A DNA stretch of 19,046 bases from Hydrogenimonas sp. GTDB taxonomy: Bacteria; Campylobacterota; Campylobacteria; Campylobacterales; Hydrogenimonadaceae. Each line of letters opens with the position of its first letter. The first letter of the stretch is position 1. Location: assembly GCF_029933015.1 (NCBI RefSeq), contig NZ_JAOZOZ010000004.1:1-19046 (forward strand), in the 5' to 3' direction. The translations under genes and the position numbers were made by a program. Under the pieces are notes generated by a model. That model worked only from the letters and a program-made list of their open reading frames with translations, was not told the DNA's origin and did no database searches. Of the stretch, positions 8,595 through 14,508 are shown in pieces.

Positions 8595-9495
8595 CCGCTT
8601 CGAAGAGCTGCAGAGGCGCTGCAAACAGCGTAGAAGAAAGATGTTTCTGAAGTGGAGCGCGGCTTTTGCCGTAGTGATCGTTATAGCCGCCGGGGCGGTT
8701 TTCTACCGGCAGGGAGGCTTCCTCGTCGAACCGGCCGGCGTCACGCCGACAGCGGCAAAGCCGGCGACGGTAGCGCCCGAGCCTGCGGCGGCGGAGTGCG
8801 AAGCGGCCGCTTCCGCCCCGTCCCAAAAGAGGGCGACGCCGGAAAAACCTGCCGTAAAGAGCTCCGGGTCCGCTCCTGTGGCGGAGAAGGAGGCCCAAAC
8901 GGTACGGAAAAAAACGGTGCCGAAGAGAGTGGAAAAGAGCGCGGAAAAGAAGAGGATCTCCGCCGCCGGGGTCACCGAAAAGAGTGCGCCCGCCGGACGT
9001 GCCCCAAAGAGCGTGAAAAAGTCCGTACCGCCGAAACCGAAACCGGCGAAAAAGCGTGCGGAAACGAAGAAGCCGATGCAGCGTCCAAAAGCGGAAAGTG
9101 TCCCGGGCGAATCCCCTGCCCAAAAGAGTGGGGCGCTTACGACGAAAAAGCCGATCAAACCGGTGCTCGAGGTCAAGGAGGTGCAGGATCTGGACGCTCT
9201 GATCCGCCAGTACGAGAAGTATCCGCGCTATGTGACGGCGCTGAAGATCGCCAATCTCTACTACGAGAAAAAGGATTATGAAAACGCCGCACTCTGGGCC
9301 AGAAAGGCGAATCTGATCGACCGGGACGACGAGGATGCGTGGGTGCTCTACGCGAAATCGGAGTACGCTCTGGGAAACAGGGAGCGCGCGAAGCGGATTC
9401 TCAGGCTCTATCTCGACTACAGAGATTCGGTGAAGGCCAGAACGCTTCTTCTGTCCTGGAGCAGAGAGGACGGAAAAGAGGAGAGAAGAAGATGA
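8587..9495 (+). CDS. mshN: MshN-like membrane-anchored TPR protein
   Basis: This 302-residue protein has a basic cytoplasmic start (RRCKQRRRK), one membrane helix (about 20-39), a long low-complexity linker rich in Ala, Pro, Lys, Glu and Val (about 50-195) and a C-terminal tetratricopeptide region (about 199-290) with LKIANLYYEKKDYENAALWA and AWVLYAKSEYALGNRERAK as repeat helices. The long linker would let the TPR module reach across the periplasm. This layout and the position between mshM and mshE match MshN. TPR modules usually bind protein partners; a secretin or peptidoglycan-linked role is inference. It starts inside mshM (8-base overlap) and ends in an ATGA overlap with mshE. Confidence 0.82.
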   Translation: MHNRFEELQRRCKQRRRKMFLKWSAAFAVVIVIAAGAVFYRQGGFLVEPAGVTPTAAKPATVAPEPAAAECEAAASAPSQKRATPEKPAVKSSGSAPVAEKEAQTVRKKTVPKRVEKSAEKKRISAAGVTEKSAPAGRAPKSVKKSVPPKPKPAKKRAETKKPMQRPKAESVPGESPAQKSGALTTKKPIKPVLEVKEVQDLDALIRQYEKYPRYVTALKIANLYYEKKDYENAALWARKANLIDRDDEDAWVLYAKSEYALGNRERAKRILRLYLDYRDSVKARTLLLSWSREDGKEERRR

Positions 9496-11162
9496 TACGA
9501 CAGAAAATCCGTCTCGGGGATCTGCTGGTCGAAAAGGGGCTCGTGACGGAGTCGGAGCTGCAGCACGCCCTGAAGGTGCAGAAGGAGAGCAATTTCACGA
9601 AAAGACTGGGAGAGATCCTGGTGGACGAAGGATTCGTGACCGAAAGGGAGATCGCCGAACAGCTGGCCGAACAGCTTCATCTGGAGTTCATCGATCTCTA
9701 CGGCGTGGAGCTCGACTCCAAACTGCTGGGCCGTTTTCCGATCCAGGTGCTCAAAAACGCCTGGGCGGTTCCTTTCAAGGAGGATGAGGAGTATATCTAC
9801 GTCGCCACCTCCGATCCGCTCAACTACGACGCGCTGGAGGTGCTCGAGCGCTCCGTCGTCACCAAACCGCTCAAACTCTACATGGCGATGAAAGGCGACA
9901 TTCTCCATATCTTCCAGCGTCTGGAGATCATCCACAACACCAAATCGATCGTCGAGGAGGTGAAGCGGGAGATCAGGCAGCACGGCATCAAGAACGAGAG
10001 CGAAGAGAGCGCCGTGCTGAAACTGATCCGGCTCATCATCCGCGATGCGATTTTGCGCAACGCCAGCGACCTGCATATCGAGCCGGACGATCACGACGTC
10101 TCGATCAGGGCCAGGGTCGACGGCGTTTTGCACGAGACTTTTATCTTCGATCTGGAGGTCTATACGGCGCTGGCTTCGAGGATCAAGATTCTGGGCAATC
10201 TCGACATCTCCGAGCGGCGTCGTTCCCAGGACGGACGCTTCATGCTGATCGTCGACGGGAAGGAGTACGACTTCAGGCTTTCGACGACACCGACACTCCA
10301 TGGCGAATCGATCGTCATGCGTATTCTCGACCAGCAGAAGGTGCTGCTGAAGATGTCGGAGCTCGGTTTCGAGGACGAAAACCTCAAAGTGTTCCAGGAC
10401 GTGATCCATCAGCCCTACGGGATCGTCCTGCTGACGGGACCCACCGGAAGCGGTAAGACGACGACCCTCTACGCCGCGCTCAACGAAGTCAAGAGCATCG
10501 AAAACAAGGTGCTGACGATCGAGGATCCGGTGGAGTACCAGCTGCCGCTGATCCAGCAGGTGCAGGTCAACGAAAAGATAGGATTCACCTTCGCCGAAGC
10601 GCTCAAATCCTTTCTGCGTCAGGACCCGGATATCATCATGGTGGGGGAGATCCGCGATTTCGAGACGCTCAACGCGGCGGCCCAGGCCTCCCTGACGGGC
10701 CATCTGGTCTTTTCGACCCTCCATACCAACGACGCGCCGAGCGCCATCAGCCGGATGGTGCAGATGGGGCTGGAACCCTATCTGATCGCCGACGCCCTCA
10801 TCGCCATCGTGGCGCAGCGGCTGGTGCGCAAGATCTGCCCCTACTGCAAAACGGAGACCAAACCGCACCACGACATGCTGGAAAAAGTCCGGAAGTGGCT
10901 GCCGGAGAACCCGAAATTCTACAAAGGGGTCGGATGTCCCCAGTGTGAAATGACCGGATATATGGGCAGGACGCTCATCGTCGAGATTCTTCGTGTCGAC
11001 GAGATGGTGGCCCAGAAGATCTCCGAAGGGGCGACGAAACTGGAGATCGCCAAGATCGCGCTGGAACGGGGGGTCTACCGGCCGATGATCGAAAACGGCA
11101 TCGACAAGGTGCTCAAGGGCGTGACGACCCTGGATGAAATTCTGCGGGTGACACGGAGCTAA
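9492..11162 (+). CDS. mshE: MshE pilus assembly ATPase (GspE/PilB family, MshEN c-di-GMP-type N-terminus)
   Basis: This 556-residue hexameric ATPase powers pilus polymerisation from the cytoplasm. The ATG at 9492 overlaps the mshN stop (ATGA) and puts the MshEN motif at residue 7; an earlier in-frame start at 9339 lies inside mshN. The N-terminus has two RLGxxLV repeats (7-30 and 38-61), the motif of c-di-GMP-binding MshEN domains. The catalytic part has Walker A GPTGSGKTTT (316-325), the Asp box ending IEDPVEY (343-349), Walker B IIMVGEIRD (381-389), the His box SLTGHLVFSTLHTND (400-414) and a zinc-type tetracysteine set (449, 452, 482, 485). All catalytic residues appear intact. The spacer between the RLG repeats is seven residues, two more than I recall for Vibrio MshE. 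No PilT-like retraction ATPase is in the window. Confidence 0.95.
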   Translation: MIRQKIRLGDLLVEKGLVTESELQHALKVQKESNFTKRLGEILVDEGFVTEREIAEQLAEQLHLEFIDLYGVELDSKLLGRFPIQVLKNAWAVPFKEDEEYIYVATSDPLNYDALEVLERSVVTKPLKLYMAMKGDILHIFQRLEIIHNTKSIVEEVKREIRQHGIKNESEESAVLKLIRLIIRDAILRNASDLHIEPDDHDVSIRARVDGVLHETFIFDLEVYTALASRIKILGNLDISERRRSQDGRFMLIVDGKEYDFRLSTTPTLHGESIVMRILDQQKVLLKMSELGFEDENLKVFQDVIHQPYGIVLLTGPTGSGKTTTLYAALNEVKSIENKVLTIEDPVEYQLPLIQQVQVNEKIGFTFAEALKSFLRQDPDIIMVGEIRDFETLNAAAQASLTGHLVFSTLHTNDAPSAISRMVQMGLEPYLIADALIAIVAQRLVRKICPYCKTETKPHHDMLEKVRKWLPENPKFYKGVGCPQCEMTGYMGRTLIVEILRVDEMVAQKISEGATKLEIAKIALERGVYRPMIENGIDKVLKGVTTLDEILRVTRS

Positions 11163-11165
11163 GAG

Positions 11166-12407
11166 ATGCGCTATTTCCGTATCGAGTATCGTCAGGGGAA
11201 ACGGCGGGACGCCATCGTGCTGGAGTCGGAATCCAAAATCGACGCCATCCGCCGCTTCCAGCGGATGACGCTGGGAGTGATGCTTTCGGTCAAGGAGGTC
11301 TCCAAACCCTTTTCTCTGACGCTCCGAAAGAAGATCGAAGAGCTTCGCTCGCCCCTTCGGAACAAGCGGGTGGCACAGGAGCCCTACATCGCTTCTTTGC
11401 GTCAGATCCATGTCATGCTCGATGCCGGCATGCCGATCAACCAGTGTATCGAAGAGGCGATCAACTCCACCGACGACGAGATGCTCAAAGCGATTCTTGG
11501 ATCGATCCTCAAAGATGTGGAGAGCGGTGTGAGTCTGAGTGATGCGGTGAGGCCGTTTGCCACACAGCTGGGGAACCTGTCGGTTTCGATGTTCCATCTG
11601 GGGGAGCAGACGGGTACACTCTCGGATTCGATCGCGAAGCTGGCCGACATTCTCGAACAGATTCTCGAAAACCGCCGACAGCTCGTCAAGGCGACCCGCT
11701 ATCCGCTCTTCACGATCATCGCCATGATGATCGCTTTTATCGTCGTCATCGTCATGGTCGTGCCCCAGTTTCAGGAGGTCTTCGCCGATACGGGCGCGGA
11801 ACTTCCCTACCCGACGCAGCTGTTGCTATGGATCGAACACGCCGTGACCCGGTACGGTCCCTATATGCTGGGCGGTGCCGTAGGACTCGTCACTCTCTTC
11901 TCCTGGCTCTATCGTAAATATCCCGAAGTACGGCTTTGGGCGGACCGATGGCTGCTGAAAGTCTATATCGTCGGGAAAGTGACCCATTATGCGATGATCG
12001 GACGCTTCGTCTATATCTTCAACGTCCTGATGCATGCGGGCATACCGATCACCGACGCGCTCGATGCGGCGATCGGCGTCGTGGACAACGCCTGGATGAA
12101 GGAGAGGCTCGCGACGATTCGGCGGGCCATCGAAGAGGGGCGTCCGCTGCACAGCGGTTTCGAGGAGAGCGGCATGTTCGCCAACATGATCAACCAGATG
12201 GTCAAAGCCGGAGAGCAGGGCGGTGCCCTGACGACGATGCTGCAGAAGGTGACCAGGTATTATCAGGATCGCTACCAGTACATCGTCGACAACGTCGCGG
12301 CCATGATCGAACCGATTTTGATTTCGGCGATCGCGGGATTTGTCCTGCTGCTGGCTCTGGGGATCTTCCTGCCGATGTGGAGCATGGCGGAAGCGATGGG
12401 AATGTGA
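11166..12407 (+). CDS. mshG: MshG-like polytopic platform protein (GspF/PilC family)
   Basis: This 413-residue inner-membrane protein carries two copies of the GspF domain: the first near LRQIHVMLDAGMPINQCIEEA (about 78-98) and the second near IFNVLMHAGIPITDALDAA. Membrane segments are at about 181-203, 233-252 and 383-403, the standard three-helix PilC/GspF topology. It forms the central base that the MshE hexamer turns to add pilins. Three bases separate it from mshE, and GGAG at the end of mshE serves as ribosome-binding site. It is the last of the large assembly genes; a heptad repeat array begins five bases after its stop. Confidence 0.93.
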   Translation: MRYFRIEYRQGKRRDAIVLESESKIDAIRRFQRMTLGVMLSVKEVSKPFSLTLRKKIEELRSPLRNKRVAQEPYIASLRQIHVMLDAGMPINQCIEEAINSTDDEMLKAILGSILKDVESGVSLSDAVRPFATQLGNLSVSMFHLGEQTGTLSDSIAKLADILEQILENRRQLVKATRYPLFTIIAMMIAFIVVIVMVVPQFQEVFADTGAELPYPTQLLLWIEHAVTRYGPYMLGGAVGLVTLFSWLYRKYPEVRLWADRWLLKVYIVGKVTHYAMIGRFVYIFNVLMHAGIPITDALDAAIGVVDNAWMKERLATIRRAIEEGRPLHSGFEESGMFANMINQMVKAGEQGGALTTMLQKVTRYYQDRYQYIVDNVAAMIEPILISAIAGFVLLLALGIFLPMWSMAEAMGM

Positions 12408-12412
12408 TTGGC

Positions 12413-12469
12413 GTGAATAGTGAACGGGGAACAGGGAACGGGAAATGGGGAACGGGAAACGGGAATGGG
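12413..12469 (+). repeat. degenerate 7-bp tandem repeat (GGGAACG type), array 1
   Basis: Eight heptads run from 12413: gtgaata, gtgaacg, gggaaca, gggaacg, ggaaatg, gggaacg, ggaaacg, ggaatgg. The period is 7 throughout, with substitutions but no gaps, and the strand bias is pure purine-rich. A related array lies at 15330. About 10 bases downstream is a partly inverted copy (12480-12503). It is non-coding as far as I can see. Confidence 0.85.
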
Positions 12470-12503
12470 TTTTGATCGGCCCGTTCACGTTTTCCGATTC
12501 CCG
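12420..12503. repeat. inverted repeats pairing the heptad array with its downstream flank
   Basis: GTGAACGGG (12420-12428) is perfectly complementary to CCCGTTCAC (12480-12488), and CGGGAAT (12460-12466) to ATTCCCG (12497-12503). Read on the minus strand, 12480-12503 is itself a run of heptads. Transcripts of either strand could fold back. There is no T-run after the stem on the plus strand (eight As follow at 12504-12511), so it is not a normal intrinsic terminator. Confidence 0.6.
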
Positions 12504-12520
12504 AAAAAAAAGGATAAAGC

Positions 12521-12616
12521 GTGGAGAGCGAGATAGGAACCATCACGATCGCCGTGTTGAGCACCGTGATTCTGGCCTTCGGTTTCTGGATTATCAAGAA
12601 GATCACCGAGATGTAA
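12521..12616 (+). CDS. probable 31-residue single-pass membrane microprotein
   Basis: A GTG at 12521, seven bases after an AGGA element (12511-12514) and directly after a TAA-containing spacer, opens a 31-codon frame ending in TAA at 12614-12616. The peptide begins MESEIGTITIAVLST and ends FWIIKKITEM: two acidic residues, a hydrophobic helix (about 7-25) and a Lys-Lys border, a plausible one-pass membrane protein with its N-terminus outside. It occupies the slot after mshG, where Vibrio has mshF, but is far too short for MshF. Its stop is three bases from the convergent end of a prepilin gene. Support: ribosome-binding site, hydropathy and positive-inside charge. No homolog is known to me, and the GTG start is a reservation. 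Confidence 0.55.
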   Translation: MESEIGTITIAVLSTVILAFGFWIIKKITEM

Positions 12617-12619
12617 TGG

Positions 12620-13090
12620 TCAGTTGTCGACCAGGGTGAACTCTCCGGTGGCGGGGTCGTATGTCCAGTAGTCGTCGCTGTCGGGTTTTCCGGGGATGTC
12701 GGGATTTTTCGCCTTGACGCCGTCGTTGGAAGCGGGGCCGCGGTAGTGGCCGGCGCTGTCCTTGATCCATTTGATATTGTCGGCGTTTTTCAGGATTTTG
12801 TTGAGGGGATGGTTGTCGTCGCTTCCCAGTACGATGGGAAAGCCGTTGGTTTTGTCGAACTGCGACGCATCGGTGGGATCGATATCCTTGCCGCAGACGA
12901 AGGAGCCTTCGTTGATGATCCACTCACCGTGACAGGCGTCGATGGCGGTCTGTACCGAGGCGGCCGTCGAGAGTTCGGAAGCGATTTTCGCGTTGTCGCG
13001 CATTCCGGTGAAGCGCGGAAGCGCGACGACACTCAGAATGCCGATCAGGACGATGACGAAGACCAGTTCGATCAGAGTGAAGGCGCGCAT
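12620..13090 (-). CDS. type IV prepilin, third gene of the pilin operon
   Basis: This 156-residue prepilin has an unusually short leader, MRA, before FTLIELVFVIVLIGIL (Glu +5), so Ala sits at -1. After the helix comes VALPRFTGMRDNAKI, shared in pattern with the two upstream pilins. The globular domain has a Cys pair (about 53 and 66) that may form a disulfide loop, and no glycosylation sequon. The AGGA ribosome-binding site overlaps the TAG of the upstream pilin gene (gap six bases), so translation is probably coupled. It ends three bases from the convergent microprotein gene. It may be a secondary major-type or minor pilin (MshB-like position); which of the three builds the filament cannot be told from sequence alone. 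Confidence 0.9.
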   Translation of the reverse strand: MRAFTLIELVFVIVLIGILSVVALPRFTGMRDNAKIASELSTAASVQTAIDACHGEWIINEGSFVCGKDIDPTDASQFDKTNGFPIVLGSDDNHPLNKILKNADNIKWIKDSAGHYRGPASNDGVKAKNPDIPGKPDSDDYWTYDPATGEFTLVDN

Positions 13091-13096
13091 CGTTTC

Positions 13097-13573
13097 CTAC
13101 TGCAGCTCGATATCGACGCTGTAGATGCCGTCGAAGGTGTCGTCGCGGGGGGCGACCAGCCGTTTCATCTTCTGATATTTCGGATTGTCGATGTTGTTTT
13201 CCACTTTGATTCGCGTATGCAGAACCGGCGGTCTTTGGGTGTGGTCGATCAGGATCGTCGCGTTGAGGTCGCCCTGGGGGCCGATATACACCCAGGCATC
13301 GTCGGATGCGCTGTTGTAGTTGCGTGTAATTTGCCAGTAGGGCGAGCCTTTGATCTCGTAGATTTCAGAAATCTTCGCGTCCGTCCCGTTGAGGTCCATC
13401 AGGTTGATATACGCGGGCGGCACCGAAGAGAGCGAATCCTGCACGATCTTGAAGACGCTCGTCACTTCGGCGTTCTGCCGCATATGCTGGAGTTTGGGCA
13501 GAGCTACTCCCGCCAGTATGCCGATGACGATGATCACGAAGATCAGCTCGATCAGTGTAAACCCGCGTTTCAT
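13097..13573 (-). CDS. type IV prepilin, second gene of the pilin operon
   Basis: This 158-residue prepilin starts MKRG/FTLIELIFVIIVIGIL with Glu at +5, followed by VALPKLQHMRQNAEV. The start at 13573 has a good AAGGA element seven bases upstream. The globular domain contains two D-X-N-X-T sequons (DLNGT, DLNAT), placing possible N-glycans on an exposed pilin surface, and no cysteine. Base composition is like the rest of the locus, unlike the gene just upstream. It lies 32 bases after the first pilin and six before the third, in one probable operon. The N-terminal helix resembles the other two closely while the C-terminal parts differ, suggesting old duplication followed by divergence. Confidence 0.92.
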   Translation of the reverse strand: MKRGFTLIELIFVIIVIGILAGVALPKLQHMRQNAEVTSVFKIVQDSLSSVPPAYINLMDLNGTDAKISEIYEIKGSPYWQITRNYNSASDDAWVYIGPQGDLNATILIDHTQRPPVLHTRIKVENNIDNPKYQKMKRLVAPRDDTFDGIYSVDIELQ

Positions 13574-13605
13574 AATTAAATCCTTAAGTTTTTCAGAAAA
13601 TATTG

Positions 13606-14076
13606 TTATTCGGTAGCAAGATCAATTGTCGTTGTGTTTCTGTCATTGCTGAAAGTAAGTCCAAGCTTTCTATTTAAAGAATTTTGGACATCATCTTTAT
13701 TCGTACCAGCGATATATGTAAATACTTGAACCTGTCCATTATTCAAATATCTAAATTGCATGTATTTTGCATTGTCGATGTAATATCTAAAATAGTCCTC
13801 GTTGTTTTTCCACCAGCCTTTACCAGTATTTGGATTGATTGGCGATATTTTCATCAATGTTTCCATACTGACTTCGTCTGCAGTCAAACCATTAAGTTCT
13901 GTAGCATTCAAATATGAGGATGGCCCGCTCGTCATCAATGCCGTATAGGCTTTAACCATATTGGAGACTTCCGCATTCTGCTTCAGATTGGTGAATTTGG
14001 GCAGTGCCACGACCGAGAGGATTCCGATCACCACAATGACGAAGATCAGTTCGATCAGCGTAAAACCTTTTCGCAT
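13606..14076 (-). CDS. candidate major pilin (MshA-like prepilin), AT-rich
   Basis: This 156-residue prepilin begins MRKG/FTLIELIFVIVVIGIL, then VALPKFTNLKQNAEV. Two adjacent ATGs (14079, 14076) are possible; 14076 gives the standard four-residue leader and seven-base spacing from AGGAG (14084-14088). The in-frame ATG at 14103 lies upstream of that ribosome-binding site and adds a useless leader. One sequon, DRNTT, is near the C-terminus. As the first gene of a three-pilin operon with its own strong-looking promoter and ribosome-binding site, it is the best candidate for the filament subunit. The part encoding the globular domain is strikingly AT-rich (20 and 16 G+C in two 60-base lines counted by hand) compared with the GC-rich helix-coding end and neighbours. 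Confidence 0.9.
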   Translation of the reverse strand: MRKGFTLIELIFVIVVIGILSVVALPKFTNLKQNAEVSNMVKAYTALMTSGPSSYLNATELNGLTADEVSMETLMKISPINPNTGKGWWKNNEDYFRYYIDNAKYMQFRYLNNGQVQVFTYIAGTNKDDVQNSLNRKLGLTFSNDRNTTTIDLATE

Positions 14077-14083
14077 CATTAAA

Positions 14084-14088
14084 CTCCT
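14084..14088 (-). promoter_or_regulatory. strong ribosome-binding site of the first pilin gene
   Basis: AGGAG on the minus strand, seven bases before the ATG at 14076 and four before the ATG at 14079. It decides the start in favour of 14076 and excludes the upstream ATG at 14103. Confidence 0.75.
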
Positions 14089-14108
14089 GTAGATGTTGTG
14101 CACTAGTC

Positions 14109-14136
14109 ATATCGGCCGTAATCGTCAAAAAGTTTA
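14109..14136 (-). promoter_or_regulatory. candidate sigma-28 (FliA) promoter of the pilin operon
   Basis: On the minus strand TAAACTTT (14136-14129) is followed by GCCGATAT (14116-14109). The enteric sigma-28 consensus is TAAA-N15-GCCGATAA; here the spacer is 16. The -10 also fits the CGATWT form I recall for Campylobacter sigma-28. Transcription would start near 14101, about 25 bases before the pilin ATG. No comparable sigma-70 or sigma-54 elements are present for this gene. Confidence 0.55.
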
Positions 14137-14158
14137 GGAGAAAAAAGAGCCACGGTAT

Positions 14159-14187
14159 TTGCAATTTTTTTCCGTTTCGAGTATAAT
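14159..14187 (+). promoter_or_regulatory. sigma-70 promoter of rpmE and downstream genes
   Basis: TTGCAA (14159-14164) and a perfect TATAAT (14182-14187) are separated by 17 bases. The predicted start near 14194 leaves a leader of about 80 bases before rpmE. It probably also serves rsmI. Confidence 0.8.
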
Positions 14188-14205
14188 TACACCCCTCCCC
14201 CTATG

Positions 14206-14240
14206 TAGCAGCGGTTTCGTACTATGTCGAGCCGCTGTTG
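14206..14240 (+). promoter_or_regulatory. possible hairpin in the rpmE leader
   Basis: CAGCGG (14209-14214) can pair with CCGCTG (14232-14237), extended outward by A-U and G-U pairs, with a 17-base loop. It lies in the rpmE leader between promoter and ribosome-binding site. Several ribosomal protein L31 genes have structured leaders in other bacteria, so a control role is possible but unproven here. Confidence 0.35.
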
Positions 14241-14275
14241 TATACGACGCCAAATCTATACATGAAGGAACAATC

Positions 14276-14479
14276 ATGAAAAAAGGGATCCATCCTGAGT
14301 ATATGGAGTGCCACGTAAGCTGTGCCTGCGGAAACAGTTTTACGGTACTTTCCAACAAGCCTGAAATGCGTATCGACATCTGCAACGCGTGCCATCCGTT
14401 CTTTACGGGTTCTGAAAAGATCGTCGACGCCACCGGACGTGTCGAGAAATTCAAAAACAAATACAAACTCGGTAAATAA
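14276..14479 (+). CDS. rpmE: 50S ribosomal protein L31 (zinc-type)
   Basis: This 67-residue large-subunit protein begins [20 protein letters not shown] and contains [10 protein letters not shown], the conserved L31 core. Cys16, Cys18, Cys36 and Cys39 form the zinc site of the zinc-containing (C+) form; Cys12 is an extra cysteine. AAGGA precedes the ATG by five bases. The tail ([11 protein letters not shown]) is basic as usual. It heads the housekeeping cluster with rsmI, 29 bases downstream, as in Campylobacter. In many bacteria a zinc-free paralog replaces this protein under zinc starvation; none is in this window. Confidence 0.97.
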   Translation: MKKGIHPEYMECHVSCACGNSFTVLSNKPEMRIDICNACHPFFTGSEKIVDATGRVEKFKNKYKLGK

Positions 14480-14508
14480 GACGGCGGAGACCCCTCCAGG
14501 TTTTCGCC

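Noticed and set aside
9339..9491. Earlier in-frame start for mshE
   Set aside because: The extra 51 codons lie within the TPR region of mshN in another frame; the ATGA overlap at 9492 and the MshEN motif at residue 7 fix the start.
9417..11597. Long minus-strand open frame (726 codons) opposite mshE, and similar ones at 6342-8153 and 3633-5210
   Set aside because: They mirror well-supported plus-strand genes in a GC-rich sequence with strong codon bias, give His/Asp/Arg-rich products without family features, and cross real gene boundaries.
12480..12511. Intrinsic terminator after mshG
   Set aside because: A stem can form, but it is followed by eight As, not Ts, on the plus strand, and no stem precedes the T-run on the minus strand.
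12746..13579. Plus-strand open frame of 277 codons across two pilin genes
   Set aside because: It is antisense to two clear prepilin genes with ribosome-binding sites and spans their junction; composition is that of a shadow frame.
14077..14103. Longer pilin starting at the ATG at 14103
   Set aside because: It would start upstream of the AGGAG ribosome-binding site and give an atypical 13-residue leader.
14100..14128. Sigma-70 promoter for the pilin operon based on TTGACG at 14123-14128 (minus strand)
   Set aside because: At 16-18 bases downstream there is no TATAAT-like hexamer; the sigma-28 boxes overlap and fit better.
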